Shown piece after piece: positions 20,576 to 28,560 of a DNA stretch of 64,000 nt. The DNA lies in contig NZ_JNIK01000018.1 in NCBI RefSeq assembly GCF_000701365.1, forward strand, positions 186,001 through 250,000. Reading direction: 5' to 3'. The stretch is from Blastococcus sp. URHD0036. Lineage in GTDB: Bacteria > Actinomycetota > Actinomycetes > Mycobacteriales > Geodermatophilaceae. A model generated the notes under the pieces. That model was not told the DNA's origin. It searched no databases and saw only the letters and a program-made list of their open reading frames with translations. Each line of letters begins with the position of its first letter. Within the stretch, counting starts at the first letter, position 1. Both the position numbers and the translations under genes were made by a program.

Positions 20576-22236
20576 CGCAGCACCGCCGTCCGGTAGGCGT
20601 CGGCGGCGGAGAGCTCCGCGTGGGTCCCCTCGGCGGCGACCCGGCCGCCGTCCAGCAGCAGTACCCGCCCGCAGCGGCCGAGCAGCGCCGGGCTGCTGGT
20701 GACCAGCACCGTCGTCCGTCCCGCCCGCAGCCGCGCGATGCCGGCGGCGATGGCCTCCTCGGTGACGGCGTCGACGGCGGTGGTCGGGTCGTGCAGCACG
20801 AGCACCGGCGGGTCGGCCAGCAGCGCGCGGGCCAGGGCGATCCGCTGGCGCTGACCGCCGGAGAGGGTGCGCCCACCGTCGCCGACCGCGCGCCGTTCCC
20901 CGTCGGGGTGCCCGGTGAGGACGTCGTCGGCGCCGGCGGCCCGGACGGCGGCGAGGAAGCGGTCGTCCGGAGCGGCGCCGTCGGGGTCGACCGCCGTCCG
21001 CAGGGTGCCCTCGAACAGCACGACGGCGTGCGGCTCGACCAGCACCGCGCGCCGGGTGGCGGCCGGGTCGAGCCCGGAGACGTCGGCGCCGTCGACGAGC
21101 ACCGCGCCGCCGACCTCCGCGGCCGGCAACCGGCCGGCGAGGACGGTGACGAGCGCCTCGGCGTCCCGGGGGTCGGGCGCGACCACACCCACGAACTCAC
21201 CGGGGGCCGCGGTGAGCGACACCCCTGCCAGCGAGCGCGCGGTGACGTCGCGGAGCTCCAGCCGGCCCTCGCCGGCCGGGGAGCCCCCGCCCCCGCGCGA
21301 GGTCAGCAGCGGACGGCCGAGCACCTCGGCGATCCGGGCCGCCGACGCCTTCGCCTCGGCGTACTTCTGCCCGGCGAAGCCCAGGAGGCCGATCGGCTCG
21401 GCGAGGAACTGCGCGAGCCCGACCACGGTGACCAGGTCGCCGATGCTCAGCTCGCCGTCGAACGCCAGGGCGCCGGCGAAGCCCGCGACGCCGGTGAGGA
21501 ACAGGCCGCTGCCGAGCGTGGTGACCCCGCGGTAGACGCCGACCGCCCGGGCCGCGTGCAGGGTCGAGGCCAGCGCGGTGCGGCTGGTCCGCCGGTAGCG
21601 CTCGGTGGCCGCGTCCTCGGCGCCGATGCCGCGCAGCGCCCGGACGCCCCGGACCAGGTCGGTGGCCATCCCGGCGGTGCGGGCGACGTCCTCCTGCTGG
21701 GTGGCGGTGCGGCGGGTGAGCAGCGGCGCGAGCAGCTGGATCGCCGCGACCAGCAGCGGGGCGCCGACCAGGACCGCCAGGCCCAGCGGCACGTGCACCA
21801 GCAGCAGCGAGACCGCCGCGACGACGACCGCGGTGGTGCCGGCGACGACCAGCGACGCCGCCTCGATCACCCGGCCCACCCGGTCCGCGTCGGAGGTCGC
21901 GGTGGACAGCAGCTCCCCGGTCGCCGGCGGGTCGGCCAGCCCGCGGGGGTCCAGCACCCGCTCGGTGAGCTCGACGCGGAGCAGGTGGGTCTCCTCCCAC
22001 CACGCCGCGACGACCGCCCGCGCGCCGAACCGGTAGGCCTGGGAGAGGACGACGAACAGCAGCCCGGTGCCAAGCAGGCAGACGACGAGCGCGGGCACCT
22101 CGCCGGTGGCGACCGCGCGGTCGATGGTCAGCCCGATGGCGACGGGGACCAGCGCCTCGCACGTCTGGTGCAGCGACAGCAGGAGGACCGAGGCGGCCAG
22201 CCGCCGGGGATGCCGGCGCAGGGCTCGCCGGAGCAT
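20572..22236 (-). CDS. ABC transporter, fused permease and degenerate ATPase half
   Basis: Partner half-transporter of 554 residues from ATG 22236; a TTG slightly upstream is possible. The membrane domain spans about residues 10-300. The ATPase domain keeps the signature LSGGQ (458-462). The Walker A position reads APDPRDAEA with no Gly-Lys-Ser/Thr, the Walker B Asp is replaced by His482, the catalytic Glu by Asp483, and the switch His by Ser. It therefore cannot bind ATP in its own site but supplies the signature for its partner's. First gene after the iron box at 22286-22304. Confidence 0.88.
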   Translation of the reverse strand: MLRRALRRHPRRLAASVLLLSLHQTCEALVPVAIGLTIDRAVATGEVPALVVCLLGTGLLFVVLSQAYRFGARAVVAAWWEETHLLRVELTERVLDPRGLADPPATGELLSTATSDADRVGRVIEAASLVVAGTTAVVVAAVSLLLVHVPLGLAVLVGAPLLVAAIQLLAPLLTRRTATQQEDVARTAGMATDLVRGVRALRGIGAEDAATERYRRTSRTALASTLHAARAVGVYRGVTTLGSGLFLTGVAGFAGALAFDGELSIGDLVTVVGLAQFLAEPIGLLGFAGQKYAEAKASAARIAEVLGRPLLTSRGGGGSPAGEGRLELRDVTARSLAGVSLTAAPGEFVGVVAPDPRDAEALVTVLAGRLPAAEVGGAVLVDGADVSGLDPAATRRAVLVEPHAVVLFEGTLRTAVDPDGAAPDDRFLAAVRAAGADDVLTGHPDGERRAVGDGGRTLSGGQRQRIALARALLADPPVLVLHDPTTAVDAVTEEAIAAGIARLRAGRTTVLVTSSPALLGRCGRVLLLDGGRVAAEGTHAELSAADAYRTAVLR

Positions 22237-22285
22237 GGTGCGCGCCGTGGGAGGCAGGGCTCCTCCTCGGCCGCCGGACAACAGG

Positions 22286-22304
22286 TCAGGGCACCCTAAC
22301 CTAA
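22286..22304 (-). promoter_or_regulatory. IdeR/DtxR-type iron box
   Basis: The coding strand reads TTAGGTTAGGGTGCCCTGA, 15 of 19 matches to the IdeR/DtxR consensus TTAGGTTAGGCTAACCTAA with a perfect first half-site. It lies in the 85-base gap between the menD stop and the ABC operon, 49 bases before the ATG. It contains a TANNNT hexamer (TAGGTT), so bound repressor would block the promoter. Predicts iron-repressed transporter expression. Confidence 0.7.
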
Positions 22305-22321
22305 GTGTCGGGCCGGCCTGG

Positions 22322-24022
22322 TCAGCGGTCCGCGAGTGCGGTGTCGGCCGCCGATCGCAGCCGGACGGCGAGGTCGGCCTCGGCACGCTGGTCGGTCCGG
22401 ACGACGACGACCCGCGGTCCGCCGCGGGCGAGCACCGCCGGTAGTTCGTCCGGCGCCGCGACGGCCGTCGCCGCCCAGCCCAGCGACTGCGCCACGGCGA
22501 CCAGGTCGCGGCCGTGTGGGGTGCCGAACACCCGGTCGTAGTCGGCGGCGTAGCGCTGCTGCCCGGGCTCCAGCTGGGCGAAGATCCCGCCGCCGTCGTT
22601 GTCCGGCACGACGACGGTCAGGTCCGGCCGCCGCTCCCCCGCGCCGAGCAGCAGCCCGGTGAGGTCGTGCAGGAACGTGAGATCACCCATCAGCGCGAAC
22701 GCCGGGCCGCCGTGCACGAGGGCGGCTCCGACCGCGGTGGAGACCGTGCCGTCGATCCCGGCGACGCCGCGGTTGGCCAGCACCGTCACGTCCGGGCGGG
22801 GCACCGCCAGCCGGTCCACGTCGCGGACCGGGGTCGAGGAGCCGAGCACGAGCAGCGCACCCGGGGGCAGCGCCGCCACGACGTCGCGGGCCAGGCGGGC
22901 GGCGGTCAGTCCGGGCGCGGCGTCCAGCACCGCGTCGACCGCGGCGCCCACCCGGCCCGACGCCTGCTGCCACGCCTCGGACCAGGCCGGGTCCCCCGGC
23001 TGAGCCGGTGCTCCCCCGGCCAGGTCCCGCGTGACCTGGACGCTGGACCGGCCCGCGTCGGCCCAGCGCGGCGCGGCGCTCACCGTCTCGACGCGGACGG
23101 CGGGGTCGGCCAGCAGCGCGCCGACCGGGCGGGAGAGCGTCGGCCGGCCGACGACGACCACGCGGTCGGGCCGGTGTGCGGCCAGCCAGTCCGCCGCGCC
23201 CAGGACCAGCGCGCCCGCCCGCAGGGTGCCGTGGGATCCCCAGACGCCGCCGCTGGGCTCGGCGACCACCGGCCAGCCGAAGGCATCGGCGCACTCCGAC
23301 ACCCGCTGCGCGGAGCCCGCCGGCCCGTCCCCGACGACGACGAGCGTGCGGCCGCCGTCCGGGACCGAGGCAGGATCCGGATCACCCGGGAGCGGTGCGA
23401 CGGCCGTCCAGGGCGTCCCGTCCGGTCGGCCGGACCAGGAGCCGTCGAGCGCGCCGTCGGAGTGGTCGGGGAGCAGCGGTTCGCGGAACGCCAGGTTGAG
23501 GTGCACCGGCCCCGGGTCGCCGGACAGGGCACCCGTGGCGAGCGCCAGGGCCTTGGCCGCGAGGGACCGCCAGTAGCGGTTCTGCGGTTCCTCGCGGCCG
23601 TTCTCGGGCACGCCCACGTCGGCGGCGAACCGCACCGCGCGGCCGTAGAGCCCCGCCTGCTCGATCGTCTGGTTGGCGCCGGTGGCCCGCAGCTCCGGTG
23701 GCCGGTCGGCGGTGAGCGCCAGCAGTGGCACCCCGCTCGCGTCGGCCTCGAGCACCGCCGCGTGCAGGTGCGCCGTCGCCGTCCCGGAGGTCGTCAGCAC
23801 CGGCACCGGCCGCCCGGAGGCCTTGGCCAGGCCCAGCGCCAGGAAGGCCGCCGTCCGCTCGTCGATCCGCACGTGCAGGGCGAGCCGGCCGGCCCGCTCC
23901 GCGGCGGCCAGCGCGAGCGCCACCGGGGCCGACCGCGAGCCGGGCGCGACGACCGCGTCGGTCACCCCGCCACGGATCAGCTCGTCGACCAGCACGGTCG
24001 CCAGGGCGGTGGAGGGGTTCAC
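22322..24022 (-). CDS. menD: 2-succinyl-5-enolpyruvyl-6-hydroxy-3-cyclohexene-1-carboxylate synthase
   Basis: Thiamine-diphosphate enzyme of menaquinone synthesis (566 residues). It joins isochorismate and 2-oxoglutarate. N-terminal motifs VVAPGSRSAPVALALA, RIDERTAAFLALGLAK and LTTSGTAT are typical, as are ADRPPELRATGANQTI and the cofactor-binding MGDLTFLHDL and VPDNDGGGIF. GTG 24022 overlaps the menC stop by 4 nt; the frame extends upstream inside menC but that part is not coding. Confidence 0.96.
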   Translation of the reverse strand: MNPSTALATVLVDELIRGGVTDAVVAPGSRSAPVALALAAAERAGRLALHVRIDERTAAFLALGLAKASGRPVPVLTTSGTATAHLHAAVLEADASGVPLLALTADRPPELRATGANQTIEQAGLYGRAVRFAADVGVPENGREEPQNRYWRSLAAKALALATGALSGDPGPVHLNLAFREPLLPDHSDGALDGSWSGRPDGTPWTAVAPLPGDPDPASVPDGGRTLVVVGDGPAGSAQRVSECADAFGWPVVAEPSGGVWGSHGTLRAGALVLGAADWLAAHRPDRVVVVGRPTLSRPVGALLADPAVRVETVSAAPRWADAGRSSVQVTRDLAGGAPAQPGDPAWSEAWQQASGRVGAAVDAVLDAAPGLTAARLARDVVAALPPGALLVLGSSTPVRDVDRLAVPRPDVTVLANRGVAGIDGTVSTAVGAALVHGGPAFALMGDLTFLHDLTGLLLGAGERRPDLTVVVPDNDGGGIFAQLEPGQQRYAADYDRVFGTPHGRDLVAVAQSLGWAATAVAAPDELPAVLARGGPRVVVVRTDQRAEADLAVRLRSAADTALADR

Positions 24023-24966
24023 GCGGTGACCTCCTGCAGGCGCGCCCGCCAGCGGGCGTCGACCTCGGCCGGGGCGGGGAGCGCGGTGAGCCGGTCGGGG
24101 ACGACGGTCCGCACGGGCAGGGCGCCGTCGACCGGGAGCAGCGGGTCGGTGGCGACGTCGTCGGTGAAGAGGGCGACCGTGGCCAGTCCGCAGGCGAACG
24201 GCAGCTCCGGGAGCGCGGCCGCCAGCGCCACCCCGGCGGCGATGCCGACCGAGCTCTCCAGCGCCGAGGACACCACGCACGGCAGCCCGTGCGCCTCGGC
24301 CACGCGCAGCGCGGCACGCACCCCACCCAGCGGCTGCACCTTGAGGACGACGACGTCGGCGGCCTCGCGCAGGTCGACCCGCAGCGGGTCGGCCGACCGG
24401 CGCACGCCCTCGTCGACCGCGATCCGCACGTCGAGGCGGCGGCGCAGTGCGGCCAGCTCGGCGAGGGTGGCGCACGGCTGCTCGACGTACTCCAGGCCGA
24501 CGGCCGCGTCGAGCTCGCGGATGCGGGCCACGGCGGTGTCGACGTCCCAGGCGGCGTTGGCGTCGACCCGGATCGCGCCGGACGGGCCCAGCGCCGCCCG
24601 CACGGCCTCGACGCGGGCGACGTCGTCCGCGCGGGTCTGACCGGGCTCGGCGACCTTCACCTTGGCGGTCCGGCAGCCGCTCGCGGCCACGATCGCGTGC
24701 GCCCGCTCCGGGTCGACGGCCGGGACCGTGACGTTCACCGGGACCTCGGCACGGACCGGCTCCGGCCAGCCCTCGACGGCGGCCTCGCGGGCGGCGGCCC
24801 ACCAGCGGCGGCTCTCGGCGACGCCGTAGTCCCAGAACGGGCTGAACTCGCCCCAGCCGGCCGGCCCGTGGACCAGCACGCCGTCGCGGACGTCGATGCC
24901 GCGGAACCGGGTGCGCATCGGCACGGAGTACACGTGCACGGCGTCGATCCCCGCCGCGTCCGCCAT
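24019..24966 (-). CDS. menC: o-Succinylbenzoate synthase
   Basis: Enolase-superfamily dehydratase (315 residues) making o-succinylbenzoate. Catalytic features are visible in order: TAKVKVAEPGQ (base Lys), RVDANAAWD, LEYVEQP and AVDEGV (metal ligands), and VVLKVQPLGG (second Lys). The ATG at 24966 follows a TACCCT hexamer by 7 nt, consistent with a leaderless transcript. Upstream in-frame extension to 25095 would cross the divergent menE start and is rejected. Confidence 0.95.
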   Translation of the reverse strand: MADAAGIDAVHVYSVPMRTRFRGIDVRDGVLVHGPAGWGEFSPFWDYGVAESRRWWAAAREAAVEGWPEPVRAEVPVNVTVPAVDPERAHAIVAASGCRTAKVKVAEPGQTRADDVARVEAVRAALGPSGAIRVDANAAWDVDTAVARIRELDAAVGLEYVEQPCATLAELAALRRRLDVRIAVDEGVRRSADPLRVDLREAADVVVLKVQPLGGVRAALRVAEAHGLPCVVSSALESSVGIAAGVALAAALPELPFACGLATVALFTDDVATDPLLPVDGALPVRTVVPDRLTALPAPAEVDARWRARLQEVTA

Positions 24967-24973
24967 GGTCGTG

Positions 24974-24999
24974 AGGGTAGTTCGCGGCCGAAGTACGCT
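24974..24999. promoter_or_regulatory. Divergent leaderless promoters of menC and menE
   Basis: Within 41 bases, TACCCT on the minus strand (24974-24979) precedes the menC ATG by 7 nt. TACGCT on the plus strand (24994-24999) precedes the menE GTG by 8 nt. The arrangement mirrors the menG/menF gap. Confidence 0.5.
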
Positions 25000-25007
25000 C
25001 GCTCGTC

Positions 25008-26138
25008 GTGGCCCGGCACCTGACCCTCGTGCCCGCGCCGGACGATCCCCTGGCGCTCCTGGAGCCACTGCGCGCCTGCCTGGCCGGCACCGCACCGCTG
25101 GCGGTCCTCCCCGCCGGTCCGCCGGCCGCGGTCGACGCGGCCCGTGCCGTGCTGCGGCCGGAGGAGCCGCTCGAGGAGGGCGCCGACCTGGTCGTGGTCA
25201 CCTCGGGCTCCACCGGCGGAGGGCGCGCCGTCCTGCTGCCCGCGACCGCGCTGCGCGCCTCCGCGACGGCCACCGCCGAGCGGCTCGGTGGCCCCGGCGC
25301 CTGGCTGCTGGCGCTGCCGGTGTCGGCCGTCGCCGGCCTGCAGGTGCTGTGCCGCTCGGTGCTGGCCGGGACGACGCCGACGGTCCTCGGCCGCGGCGAG
25401 CCGCTCGCCACCGCCGTTGCGCGGATGCCGGCCGGACGGCGGTACGCCGCGCTCGTGCCCACCCAGCTGCGCCGGTACCTCGAGACCGAGCCCGCCGCCC
25501 TGCGCTCGTTCGACGCGGTCCTGGTCGGCGGCGCCGCCACCGACCCCGGGCTGCTGGCCCGCGCGCGGGAGGCCGGCGTCGCGGTGGTGACGACGTACGG
25601 CATGACCGAGACCGCCGGCGGCTGCGTGTACGACGGCGTCCCGCTGGACGGCGTCCGCGTCGCCGTGGACGACTCCGGGATCCGCCTCGCCGGACCCGTC
25701 CTCGCGCTGGGCTACCGCGGTGACCCGGCGGCGACCGCGGAGGCGTTCGCCGGCGGGGAGTTCCACACCCGGGACGCCGGGGAGCTCATCGACGGCGTCC
25801 TGACCGTGCACGGGCGGCTGGACGACGTCGTGGTCACCGGCGGGGTCAACGTCGCGCCCCAGGCGGTCGAGGGCGTGCTCCGGGAGCACCCGTCGGTGGC
25901 CGACGCCGTGGTCTTCGGCCGGCCCGACGACGAGTGGGGACACCGGGTGGTGGCCGCCGTCGTCCCGGCACCGGGTGCCGCGCCCGACCTGGCCGAGCTC
26001 CGGCCGTGGGTCACCGAGCGGCTGGGCGCCCCGTCCGCCCCCCGCGAGCTCCAGCTGATCGAGGAGATCGCGAGCCTGCACACCGGCAAGCCCGACCGTC
26101 GTGGTGTGGCGGCCGCGCTGAGCGGCGGAGCGGCCTGA
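25008..26138 (+). CDS. menE: o-Succinylbenzoate-CoA ligase (compact form)
   Basis: Adenylate-forming enzyme of 376 residues activating o-succinylbenzoate with CoA. The phosphate loop VTSGSTGGGRAVLLP, YGMTETAGGCVYDG, GRLDDVVVTGGVNVAPQAVE and the C-terminal catalytic Lys in HTGKPDRRG are present. It is about 100 residues shorter than E. coli MenE, mainly at the N-terminus, as I recall for other actinobacterial versions. Context (menC divergent, menA next) supports the assignment. Confidence 0.9.
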   Translation: MARHLTLVPAPDDPLALLEPLRACLAGTAPLAVLPAGPPAAVDAARAVLRPEEPLEEGADLVVVTSGSTGGGRAVLLPATALRASATATAERLGGPGAWLLALPVSAVAGLQVLCRSVLAGTTPTVLGRGEPLATAVARMPAGRRYAALVPTQLRRYLETEPAALRSFDAVLVGGAATDPGLLARAREAGVAVVTTYGMTETAGGCVYDGVPLDGVRVAVDDSGIRLAGPVLALGYRGDPAATAEAFAGGEFHTRDAGELIDGVLTVHGRLDDVVVTGGVNVAPQAVEGVLREHPSVADAVVFGRPDDEWGHRVVAAVVPAPGAAPDLAELRPWVTERLGAPSAPRELQLIEEIASLHTGKPDRRGVAAALSGGAA

Positions 26139-27010
26139 TGGCCACGCCTGCGCAGTGGGTGGCCGGCGCCCGCCCGCGGACCCTGCCCGCCGCCGTCGCC
26201 CCGGTGCTCGTGGGCACCGGCGCCGCGGCCGCCCTCGACGGGTTCCGGCTCGGCCCCGCGCTGCTGGCACTGCTCGTCGCGCTGGCCCTGCAGGTCGCGG
26301 TCAACTACGCCAACGACTACTCCGACGGCCGGCGCGGCACCGACGCCGACCGGGTCGGCCCCATGCGGCTGGTCGGCTCGGGCGCGGCCACGGCCCGGCA
26401 GGTGCTGGTCGCCGCGATGGTCTCCTTCGCCGTCGCGGCGGTCGCCGGCATCGCGCTCGCCGCCCTGTCGAGCTGGTGGCTCGTCGCGGTCGGCGCGGTC
26501 TGCATCCTCGCGGCCTGGACCTACACCGGCGGCCCGATCCCCTACGGCTACCGGGCGCTGGGCGAGGTGTTCGTCTTCGTCTTCTTCGGCCTCGTCGCCG
26601 TCGTGGGGACGACGTTCGTGCAGACCGAGACCGTCGAGGGGCTGGCGTTCGCGGGCGGGGTGGCCATCGGCCTGCCGATCGTGGCGATCCTCGTGATCAA
26701 CAACCTGCGCGACATCGCCGGGGACGCCGCGGTCGGCAAGCGGACCCTGGCCGTGCTGCTGGGTGAGCGCGGCACCCGGTGGGCCTACGCGGGGCTGCTG
26801 GCCGGCACCTTCGTCGTCGTCGTCGCGATCGGCGTGGTCCGGCCGTGGGCGCTGATCGCCCTGCTGGCGGCGCCGCTGGCCGTGCCGCCGGCCCGGCTGG
26901 TGCTGTCCGGGGCTCGCGGTCCGGCGCTGATCGCCGGGCTGGCCGCGACCGGCCGGCTCACGCTGGTCACCGGCGTGCTGCTCGCCGCCGGGCTCGCACT
27001 CAGCGGCTGA
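26138..27010 (+). CDS. menA: 1,4-Dihydroxy-2-naphthoate polyprenyltransferase
   Basis: UbiA-family membrane prenyltransferase (290 residues, about eight helices) attaching the polyprenyl chain to dihydroxynaphthoate. The two Asp-rich motifs are NYANDYSDGRRGTD and NNLRDIAGDAAVGKRTLAV. The ATG overlaps the menE stop by one base (TGATG), so the two genes are translationally linked. Confidence 0.95.
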   Translation: MATPAQWVAGARPRTLPAAVAPVLVGTGAAAALDGFRLGPALLALLVALALQVAVNYANDYSDGRRGTDADRVGPMRLVGSGAATARQVLVAAMVSFAVAAVAGIALAALSSWWLVAVGAVCILAAWTYTGGPIPYGYRALGEVFVFVFFGLVAVVGTTFVQTETVEGLAFAGGVAIGLPIVAILVINNLRDIAGDAAVGKRTLAVLLGERGTRWAYAGLLAGTFVVVVAIGVVRPWALIALLAAPLAVPPARLVLSGARGPALIAGLAATGRLTLVTGVLLAAGLALSG

Positions 27011-27024
27011 CCGGTACCGGCCCG

Positions 27025-27351
27025 TCAGTCGTCGCCGGGATCGTCCCCCGACAGCCGCGCGCGGAGGTCCTCCTTCTCGGCCCGTCGGGCGACGCTGCGG
27101 GCGGCGAGGGCCTCGGTGAGGCGGTCGCGGACCCCGCGCAGCAGCAGGTGCGAGACCGGCATCGACAGCAGCAGGCCGAACAGCAGCGCCGGGAAGCCGG
27201 GCAGCCCGGCCACCCAGATGACCGCGACGAGCGCGGCCGTGATCAGCACCCGGCCCACCGTGTAGAGCGCCAGGGGCCCCCCCACCCGCGGCGGCGTCGC
27301 CGGTCCGCCGGTCGGCGCCCCGGGCGTCCCTGCTCCGGTCCCGTCAGCCAT
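27025..27351 (-). CDS. DUF4229 membrane protein
   Basis: Protein of 108 residues with two central hydrophobic segments (LALYTVGRVLITAALVAVIW and the segment after LPGFPALLFG) and a charged tail (RRAEKEDLRARLSGDDPGDD). It resembles the DUF4229 family, usually found beside menaquinone genes in actinobacteria; I recall this association but no function. Convergent with menA across a 14-base gap containing CCGGTACCGG. Start overlaps the Lrp-family gene by 8 nt. Confidence 0.75.
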   Translation of the reverse strand: MADGTGAGTPGAPTGGPATPPRVGGPLALYTVGRVLITAALVAVIWVAGLPGFPALLFGLLLSMPVSHLLLRGVRDRLTEALAARSVARRAEKEDLRARLSGDDPGDD

Positions 27352-27841
27352 GCCGGCCCTCCCACTTGGTCGAGAGCACCACGGTGGTCCGGGTGCGTGC
27401 GACTCCTCTGATCCGGTTCAACGCGCTGATGGCCGCCTCCAGTGCCGGGATGTCGGTCACGCGGACCTTGAGCACGTAGCCCTCGTTGCCGGCCACCCGC
27501 CAGCAGTCCTCGACCTCCGGCATCGCCGCGAGGGCGGCCTCCACGCCGGTCTCGTCCACCGAGTCGCTCTCGATGACGCCGATCAGCGCCGTGACGTCGA
27601 GCCCCACCGCCATCGGGTCGACGACGGCCTGGTAGCCGGTGATGACCCCGGCCGCCTCCAGCTTGCCGACCCGTTCGTGCACGGCGGGAGCCGAGAGGCC
27701 GACCTGTCGCGCCAGCTCGGCGTAGCTCGCCCGGCCGTTGGCCTGCAGCAGCTCGATCAGCCTGCGGTCGACCGCGTCGATGACGTCCTCCGTCCGGGAT
27801 CGGCGCCGGGAGGATCCGGCACCACCCCCGAGTATCGCCAC
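27344..27841 (-). CDS. Lrp/AsnC-family transcriptional regulator
   Basis: Regulator of 165 residues. An N-terminal winged helix-turn-helix (DAVDRRLIELLQANGRASYA through LSAPAVHERVGKLEAAGVI) is followed by the effector-binding RAM domain (residues about 90-165; ALAAMPEVEDCWRVAGNEGY). GTG 27841 gives an unusual 20-residue Gly/Arg/Ser leader; no better start exists before the helix-turn-helix. Effector unknown. Confidence 0.88.
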   Translation of the reverse strand: MAILGGGAGSSRRRSRTEDVIDAVDRRLIELLQANGRASYAELARQVGLSAPAVHERVGKLEAAGVITGYQAVVDPMAVGLDVTALIGVIESDSVDETGVEAALAAMPEVEDCWRVAGNEGYVLKVRVTDIPALEAAISALNRIRGVARTRTTVVLSTKWEGRHG

Positions 27842-27887
27842 GGACGTACTGTGGGCGGTGCAGGGGGAGACGGAGAGGTGGCGCCGC

Positions 27888-28115
27888 GTGATTTTCCTGG
27901 TGTTCCTGGTCATGGCGATCGCCGTGGTCGTGCTCGTCATGCGAGCCGCGGAGAAGTCCGGCGGTGCCGGCGGTCCCGGCCTGGGGGCTCCCCGTCCGCA
28001 GCGTCGTCCACGGCCGCCGCGCACGCAGGCACGTCCGCTGGCGCCCGACGACGACCCCGAGTTCCTCCGGGAGCTGGAGCGGCGCACCCGCCGCGACGAC
28101 GGCTCGCCGGCCTAG
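27888..28115 (+). CDS. Small single-helix membrane protein
   Basis: Of 75 residues, the first 17 form a hydrophobic helix (VIFLVFLVMAIAVVVLVM). A Pro/Arg-rich linker and a charged end (DDDPEFLRELERRTRRDD) follow. GTG 27888 has a GGAGAGG ribosome site 9 nt upstream. An alternative is GTG 27858, which lies 5 nt after a TACTGT hexamer (27847-27852) and would add ten residues. Divergent from the Lrp-family gene. No family recognised. Confidence 0.65.
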   Translation: MIFLVFLVMAIAVVVLVMRAAEKSGGAGGPGLGAPRPQRRPRPPRTQARPLAPDDDPEFLRELERRTRRDDGSPA

Positions 28116-28130
28116 CGCCCAGGCGCCTCT

Positions 28131-28454
28131 CTAGGCGGCGCGGCCGCCGAACAGCCGGCGCCAGCCGGTGGCGCGCTCCGGCGCCGGCTCGGCCTCCCGA
28201 GCGGGCCGCTGGACCGGTTCGCCGGTGATGTCCCCGGGCCAGCCGACGGGTGATCCGGCCGGCGCCCCGTCGTCCTCGCGGCCGGGCCAGCCGACCGGGC
28301 CCTCGCGCCGCTCACCGGCCTCCCCCGAGTGTCGGGGGCCTCCGCCGTCCGGCCGCTGGGCGAGCGCGGCCGCGACGACCGGGTCCACCTCGGCGCCCAC
28401 CGGCGCCGCGTGCCTACCCACAGTGATCAGCCTCGCACCTGTCCATGCCTGCAT
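28131..28454 (-). CDS. Hypothetical protein with repeated VGWPG motif
   Basis: About 107 residues, no recognised domain. It opens with an MQAW or, from GTG 28421, a GRHAAPVGAEVDPVVAAALAQR segment. Later it has two copies of VGWPG (in PVGWPGREDD and PVGWPGDITG) and ends with GWRRLFGGRAA. Codon bias fits coding DNA, but the protein is low complexity. Start uncertain. Confidence 0.45.
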   Translation of the reverse strand: MQAWTGARLITVGRHAAPVGAEVDPVVAAALAQRPDGGGPRHSGEAGERREGPVGWPGREDDGAPAGSPVGWPGDITGEPVQRPAREAEPAPERATGWRRLFGGRAA

Positions 28455-28560
28455 CCCAGCACGGAGCAGGGGCATCCGTCACCCGGCGGCGTCCCCCGAC
28501 CGGGTCCGGCATCACCCGGAGTGAGCAACCCGGCCACTCGCGGAGCCGCGGCCGGAGGCC

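Noticed and set aside
22322-25603. A single giant menD fusion of about 1093 residues
   Set aside because: The extra N-terminal part reads through menC and menE in the wrong frame; menD starts at GTG 24022 with a 4-nt overlap.
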